A DNA stretch of 15,263 nt from DASVSE01 sp036399715 (GTDB lineage Bacteria > Bacteroidota > Rhodothermia > Rhodothermales > Rubricoccaceae). Made by a program: the position numbers and the translations under genes. The stretch is taken from positions 1-15,263 of the forward strand of contig DASWMO010000231.1 in assembly GCA_036399715.1 (NCBI GenBank), in the 5' to 3' direction. The notes under the pieces were generated by a model. The model ran no database searches. It worked only from the letters and a program-made list of their open reading frames with translations, and was not told where the DNA came from. This document shows, piece after piece, positions 11,673 to 15,263 of this stretch (position 1 is its first letter; every line of letters starts with the position of its first letter).

Positions 11673-12578
11673 CTACCCTCTCCCCCGCACCACCGCCGCA
11701 ATCGACACCAGCACGAGCGTCATCCCCCCCAGCGCCACGACCGACGGCACCTCGGCGAACAGCAGCACCGCCAGCGCCGACGCGATCACCGGCTCCGCCA
11801 GCCCCAGCAGGCTCAGAGTGGAAGCCGGCAGGTACCCCAGCGCCACCGCGAACGACCCGTGCCCGACCAGCCCCGGCCCGACCGCCATCGCGAAGCACCA
11901 CAGCAGCGCCTCCCGAGACAGCCCCATCGGCACGTCCAGCCACAGGCAGATGACCAGAATCGTCACCGCCGCGACCGCATTGACGGGCGCGAAGTACGCC
12001 AGAAACGACGCCCCCTGCCGCACGCGCTGCCCGGCGAGGTAGTACCCCGAGACGAGGACCGCCGCGCCGAGGGCCAGCGCGTTCCCCACGCCCGGAGACG
12101 GCGGCGGCACGCCCACAGACCCGCCGAGCCCGATCAGCGCCGCCCCGACCACCCCCACGCCGACCGCCGCGAGCGTCCGCCCGGTCGGCCGCGCCCCCAC
12201 GCCCGCGAGCCCTAGCCCCGCGATCCACAGCGGCGTCGTCGTCACCAGGACGGACGCCGCCGCGACCGACGTCAGGCTTACCGACGCGATCCACGTCGCA
12301 AAGTGCAGCCCCAGCGCCACCCCCGACGCTCCGATGAGCGCCCACGACTTCGGCGGCATCCGCGCGATCTCGCCCCGCGCCCGCACGAGCGCCGCCGGCG
12401 CCAGCAGCAGCGTCACGAACGTCGTCCGCCATAGCGCAATCGCCAGCGGCTCCACGGGCCCCGCCAGCCGCACGAGGATCGACGACAGCCCGTAGCACAC
12501 CAGCCCGAGGGCCACGAGCCCCCACACCGCCCGAGGCGCCCCGCCCGTGAGCGCCCTGGCGGTGTGCGCCTCGGCCAC
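11673..12578 (-). CDS. EamA/DMT-family transporter
   Basis: The 301-residue inner-membrane protein has about ten hydrophobic segments in two EamA repeats: the first from AVWGLVALGLVCYGLSSILV to about residue 140, the second starting at ALALGAAVLVSGYYLAG. The features RTTFVTLLLAP, VTTTPLWIAGLGL and the end GLAEPVIASALAVLLFAEVP are typical of drug/metabolite exporters of the RhaT/YdcZ-like superfamily. The substrate is not predictable; amino acids, purines and other metabolites are all known for the family. The start is GTG 12578, sharing one base with the TAG stop of the DUF4293 gene (TAGTG), which indicates coupling. In-frame sequence further upstream is the shadow of that gene. It is the third gene of the isocitrate dehydrogenase operon. 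Confidence 0.88.
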   Translation of the reverse strand: MAEAHTARALTGGAPRAVWGLVALGLVCYGLSSILVRLAGPVEPLAIALWRTTFVTLLLAPAALVRARGEIARMPPKSWALIGASGVALGLHFATWIASVSLTSVAAASVLVTTTPLWIAGLGLAGVGARPTGRTLAAVGVGVVGAALIGLGGSVGVPPPSPGVGNALALGAAVLVSGYYLAGQRVRQGASFLAYFAPVNAVAAVTILVICLWLDVPMGLSREALLWCFAMAVGPGLVGHGSFAVALGYLPASTLSLLGLAEPVIASALAVLLFAEVPSVVALGGMTLVLVSIAAVVRGRG

Positions 12579-13003
12579 TACCGCAGCCGGTCCATCGAGC
12601 GGACGGTCGCGATGTCGCGGTCCACTCCCCGCCGCGCCATCCGCAGCAGCACGTACGCCACGATCGGCAGCAGCGCCACGAGGTACGGCCCCGCCGTCTC
12701 CTCCATGAGCGCATCCTCCGCCCCCGGCGCCGCCTGGAACAGCCCGACGAGCAGCGGCACCACGGACACGAGCGCGAGCACCTGCGCGATCCCGATCACG
12801 CGCCGCTGCCGCGGGCGGTCCTTGTACAGAAACACGGCCCCGAGCGCGACGACGGCCGCGAGCGCGGCGACGACGGTCGTCGCCGTCTCGTAGACGCCCG
12901 TCACGGTCGCGACGCCGGGCAGCCACGCCAGCGCGAGCGCGGCGAAGGCGACGAGGAGCGCGGCCCCGAGGAGCAGAAAAACGGTCTGCGGACGCTGAAT
13001 CAT
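12578..13003 (-). CDS. DUF4293 family membrane protein
   Basis: The 141-residue protein has four predicted transmembrane segments: about 8-28 (VFLLLGAALLVAFAALALAW), 38-60, 71-90 and 104-121, with a Lys/Arg-rich turn YKDRPRQRR between the second and third. The opening MIQRPQTVFLLL is the hallmark of DUF4293, a family found mainly in Bacteroidota and relatives and of unknown function. It lies 4 bp after the isocitrate dehydrogenase stop and overlaps the EamA start by one base, so it is the middle gene of a tight operon. Confidence 0.85.
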   Translation of the reverse strand: MIQRPQTVFLLLGAALLVAFAALALAWLPGVATVTGVYETATTVVAALAAVVALGAVFLYKDRPRQRRVIGIAQVLALVSVVPLLVGLFQAAPGAEDALMEETAGPYLVALLPIVAYVLLRMARRGVDRDIATVRSMDRLR

Positions 13004-13007
13004 CGGA

Positions 13008-14027
13008 TCAGGCGGAAAGGTGAGCGCGGACGCGGGCCGCGAGGTCGGTGGCGAACTCGGACGTCGTCGCCGCGCCGCCGAGGTCCTTCGTGAGCGCGCG
13101 CGGCTCCGAGTAGATCGAGACGAGGGCCGCCGCGATGGCGTCGGCCCCGGACGTCTCGCCGAGCGAGCGCAGCATCATCTCGCCCGAACGCACGAGGGCC
13201 GTCGGGTTGGCGATGCCCTGCCCGGCGATGTCCGGCGCCGACCCGTGGACGGCCTCGAAGATCCGGCAGTCCGCCCCGATGTTGGCCGAGCCCGTCACCC
13301 CGAGCCCGCCGACGAGGCCGGCGATGAGGTCCGAGAGGATGTCGCCGAAGAGGTTCGTCGTCACCATCCCGTCGTAGCTCCCCGGCCGGACGACCAGTTG
13401 CATCGCCATGTTGTCGATGATGCGCTCGTCGAACTCGACCTCCGGGTACTCGGGCGCGATCTCCTGCCCGACGCGCAGAAAGAGGCCGCTGGTCTCCTTG
13501 AGGATGTTGGCCTTGTGGACGAGCGTGAGCCGCTTCCGGCCGCGCGCCTTCATGTCCTCGAACGCGTAGCGGATGATCCGCTCGGCCCCGACGCGGGTCA
13601 CGCGCGCCGTGGACTCGGCGACCTGCGTCACGGGGTCGAACGACTCCAGGCCCGAGTACAGGCCCTCGGTGTTCTCGCGGTACAGCATCAGGTCGATGCC
13701 CTGAAACGGACCGCCCGTGTTGGGCAGCGTCACGGCCGGGCGGACGTTGGCGTAGAGCCCGAACTGCTGCCGCAGGCCCACGTTGACGCTCCGGAAGCCG
13801 GACCCGACGGGCGTCGTGAGCGGCCCCTTGAGCGCGAGGCGCGTCCGCTCGATCGAGGCGACGGTCGCGTTGGGAAGCGGCGTTCCGGTCGCCTCGAACG
13901 CGCCGAGGCCGGCCTGCTGCTCGTCCCAGTCGAACGCGACGCCGGTCGCGGCGAGCACCTCGACGGTCGCCGCGACGACTTCCGGGCCGATGCCGTCGCC
14001 GGGGATAAGGGTTGCCGAGTAGGCCAT
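13008..14027 (-). CDS. Isocitrate dehydrogenase, NAD-type (isocitrate/isopropylmalate dehydrogenase family)
   Basis: The 339-residue protein opens with YSATLIPGDGIGPEV and has the family sites GSGFRSVNVGLRQ (75-87), YANVRPAVTLPN, YRENTEGLYSG (116-126), VHKANIL (170-176), DNMAMQLV and NLFGDILSD (225-233, metal Asp). The YRENTEGLY motif and S80 region point to isocitrate (or homoisocitrate) rather than 3-isopropylmalate, which would show YRELTGGIY. The cofactor loop HGSAPDIAGQG has Asp266-Ile267 where NADP enzymes have Lys-Tyr, so NAD is predicted. It oxidises isocitrate to 2-oxoglutarate in the TCA cycle; homoisocitrate dehydrogenase is the main alternative. ATG 14027 is preceded by the box TAGCTTGC 22 nt upstream. 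It is first in a three-gene operon. Confidence 0.88.
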   Translation of the reverse strand: MAYSATLIPGDGIGPEVVAATVEVLAATGVAFDWDEQQAGLGAFEATGTPLPNATVASIERTRLALKGPLTTPVGSGFRSVNVGLRQQFGLYANVRPAVTLPNTGGPFQGIDLMLYRENTEGLYSGLESFDPVTQVAESTARVTRVGAERIIRYAFEDMKARGRKRLTLVHKANILKETSGLFLRVGQEIAPEYPEVEFDERIIDNMAMQLVVRPGSYDGMVTTNLFGDILSDLIAGLVGGLGVTGSANIGADCRIFEAVHGSAPDIAGQGIANPTALVRSGEMMLRSLGETSGADAIAAALVSIYSEPRALTKDLGGAATTSEFATDLAARVRAHLSA

Positions 14028-14049
14028 GGGTCAGGTCGGTGTAGGTGGG

Positions 14050-14057
14050 GCAAGCTA
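14050..14057 (-). promoter_or_regulatory. -7-like box of the isocitrate dehydrogenase operon
   Basis: TAGCTTGC on the minus strand ends 22 nt before ATG 14027 and is identical to the glycosyltransferase box at 7210. A 10-bp perfect palindrome CCCGGCCGGG (14063-14072) sits immediately upstream, in what would be the promoter spacer, and could be an operator. Confidence 0.4.
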
Positions 14058-14190
14058 CCCGGCCCGGCCGGGCGGGGCGTGTGAAGGGGATGGAAACTGC
14101 GCCCGCGGCGCCCGAGTGCCGGATCGCCCTCCCGCTCGTGCCCTGCACCTTCCGGAGACGGCTGGGCACCGGCTGCGATAGCCGCCGCGT

Positions 14191-14198
14191 TAGCTTCG
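14191..14198 (+). promoter_or_regulatory. -7-like box of the VWA gene
   Basis: TAGCTTCG ends exactly 20 nt before GTG 14219. It has no visible -33 TTG. The remainder of the divergent gap (14058-14190) shows only the palindrome described with the operon box. Confidence 0.4.
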
Positions 14199-14218
14199 AC
14201 CGCCGCCCGCTGCCGACT

Positions 14219-15263
14219 GTGGACCTCGACTTTGCCGCTTCGCCTGTCCTGCTCGTGCTCTCCGCGGGCGTGGCGGGCGCGTTCGCGTGGTGGAGCTACG
14301 CCCGCAGCGTCCCCCGCCCGACCGGCTGGCGCTTCGGAACGCTCGTCGCGCTCCGGTCGGCGGCGTTCGCGCTCGTGCTGTTCCTCCTCTTCGAGCCCGT
14401 CTGGACGCGCGTCGTGCGCCGCGGCGAAGGGCCGCTCGTCGCGCTCCTCGTCGACACGAGCGAGAGTCTGACGCTCGGCACGGGCGGCCCGACACCCGAG
14501 GCGCGTGTCCGCGCCGCCCTCGCCAGCCTGCCTGAAGACGCCGCCATCCGGCCGTACACGTTCGACGGGTCCGCCCGGCCCGTCTCGGGCGCGCTCGACC
14601 CGGCTGCACTCCGCTTCGTCGGTGAGCGGACCGACATCGCGGCCGCGCTCGCGCGCATCGAGGCGGACTTTACGGGCCGCAACCTCCGCGCGATCGTCCT
14701 CGTCTCGGACGGCCGAACCACCGAGGGCCGCGACCCGGCGGTCGTCGCCGAGCGCTCGCGCGTGCCGGTCTACACCGCCGTCGCCGGCGATAGCCTCTCG
14801 GGCCGCGACGTGCGCCTCGCCCGCCTCGTCACCAATGATGTCGCGACGGTCGGAACGCCGTTCCCGATCCAGGCGGGCGTCCGGGCGACCGGCTTCGGCG
14901 GACGCCAGACGGCGCTCGTCGTGACCGAAGGCGGGCGCACGGCCGGGCAGTCCGCGCTCGCCCTGCCCGCCGATGGCGGCGAGGCGACGGCCGACGTGAC
15001 CGTGACGCCGACGGCGCCGGGCCTGCGGACGTTCACCGTCACCGCCGTCCCGCTCCCGGGCGAGGCGACGCCCGAGAACAACCGCCAGAGCGTGACCGTC
15101 CGCGTGACGTCGGACGTGCGGCAGGTCCTCGTCGTCGCGGCAGGCCCGAGCCCGGACCTCGCGGCCCTCCGCGCCGTCCTCGACGCCGACCGGGGCGTGC
15201 GCGCGACGGTCCGGACGCAGCGCGCGCCGGGGGCGTTCTACGAAGGCCCCCTCCCCGCCGCCC
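14219..15263 (+). CDS. Membrane-anchored VWA-domain protein, partial
   Basis: From GTG 14219 the frame is open to the right edge (348 codons and one base), starting VDLDFAASPVLLVLSAG. Two transmembrane helices (about 8-26 and 40-60) precede a von Willebrand A domain with an intact metal site: DTSES (D79, S81, S83), T138 in ERTDIAAAL, and D164 in LVSDGRTTEG. After it comes a beta-rich Ig-like segment (about 190-300, ending TPENNRQSVTVRV), then VRQVLVVAAGPSPDLAALRAVLD, the start of a glutamine-amidotransferase-like fold. This layout matches large (700-plus residue) Bat-neighbourhood-type membrane proteins of Bacteroidota and relatives, of unclear function (envelope stress or aerotolerance operons). 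No in-frame ATG exists near the start, so GTG with the box at 14191 is the best choice. Confidence 0.85.
   Translation, partial: MDLDFAASPVLLVLSAGVAGAFAWWSYARSVPRPTGWRFGTLVALRSAAFALVLFLLFEPVWTRVVRRGEGPLVALLVDTSESLTLGTGGPTPEARVRAALASLPEDAAIRPYTFDGSARPVSGALDPAALRFVGERTDIAAALARIEADFTGRNLRAIVLVSDGRTTEGRDPAVVAERSRVPVYTAVAGDSLSGRDVRLARLVTNDVATVGTPFPIQAGVRATGFGGRQTALVVTEGGRTAGQSALALPADGGEATADVTVTPTAPGLRTFTVTAVPLPGEATPENNRQSVTVRVTSDVRQVLVVAAGPSPDLAALRAVLDADRGVRATVRTQRAPGAFYEGPLPAA

Noticed and set aside
10711..12042. 443-residue plus-strand frame across the intergenic and EamA region
   Set aside because: It is an antisense shadow rich in Arg, Pro, Ser and Thr; the minus-strand proteins in the same DNA have clear domain patterns.
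1..15263. tRNA, rRNA, riboswitch or insertion sequence
   Set aside because: I saw no cloverleaf, rRNA core, known riboswitch core or transposase, although a covariance-model search could still find a weak one.

Overview
The window is very GC-rich (by eye about 70%) bacterial chromosome with short, tightly packed genes on both strands. It looks like a member of the Rhodothermota (Rhodothermales, perhaps Rubricoccaceae-like). The signs are: a 60-residue Hc1-type histone H1-like protein; a DUF4293 protein starting MIQRPQT, a family centred on Bacteroidota and relatives; an Asd of the archaeal/fungal type; start codons with no visible Shine-Dalgarno sequence; and upstream boxes resembling the Bacteroidota -7 element TAnnTTTG. 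The taxonomic call is inference, not a database match.

Layout. 1-268 (-): start of a membrane protein running off the left edge. 359-541 (-): histone H1-like gene with its own promoter and two downstream hairpins. 721-1434 (-): a degenerate amino-acid-kinase-fold protein, divergent from dxs (1576-3543, +), the first enzyme of the MEP isoprenoid pathway. 3661-4179 (+): conserved uncharacterised protein. 4272-5297 (+): secreted L,D-transpeptidase. 5351-6945 (-): asd followed by a GNAT acetyltransferase, coupled by an ATGA overlap. 7238-8242 (+): family 2 glycosyltransferase, convergent with an SGNH-hydrolase lipoprotein (8261-8947, -). 9169-9552 (-): SseB N-terminal-domain protein.

9553-10720 is the accessory-looking part. 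It holds a REP-like palindrome of the dispersed kind, a second imperfect palindrome, and a lone lower-GC gene of unknown function with an ELK nuclease-like motif (9842-10624, -), bracketed by an exact 11-bp inverted repeat. 10726-11394 (-) is a helical hypothetical protein preceded by four 20-bp tandem repeats just upstream of its promoter. 11673-14027 (-) is a compact three-gene operon: NAD-type isocitrate dehydrogenase, DUF4293 protein, EamA/DMT transporter. 14219 to the right edge (+) is the start of a membrane-anchored von Willebrand A-domain protein.

The genes are mostly housekeeping or envelope functions (isoprenoid precursors, aspartate-family amino acids, TCA cycle, peptidoglycan cross-linking, glycosylation) and do not form one pathway. 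The most informative non-coding signals are: a -7-like box lying almost exactly 20 nt before the start codon of at least five genes, which resolves several start choices; an 18-bp hairpin at 7133-7178 whose three non-Watson-Crick positions are all G-U pairs in the plus-strand RNA only; the 20-bp repeat array at 11485-11564; and the cassette-like surroundings of the gene at 9842-10624. I did not find a convincing new multi-gene system.
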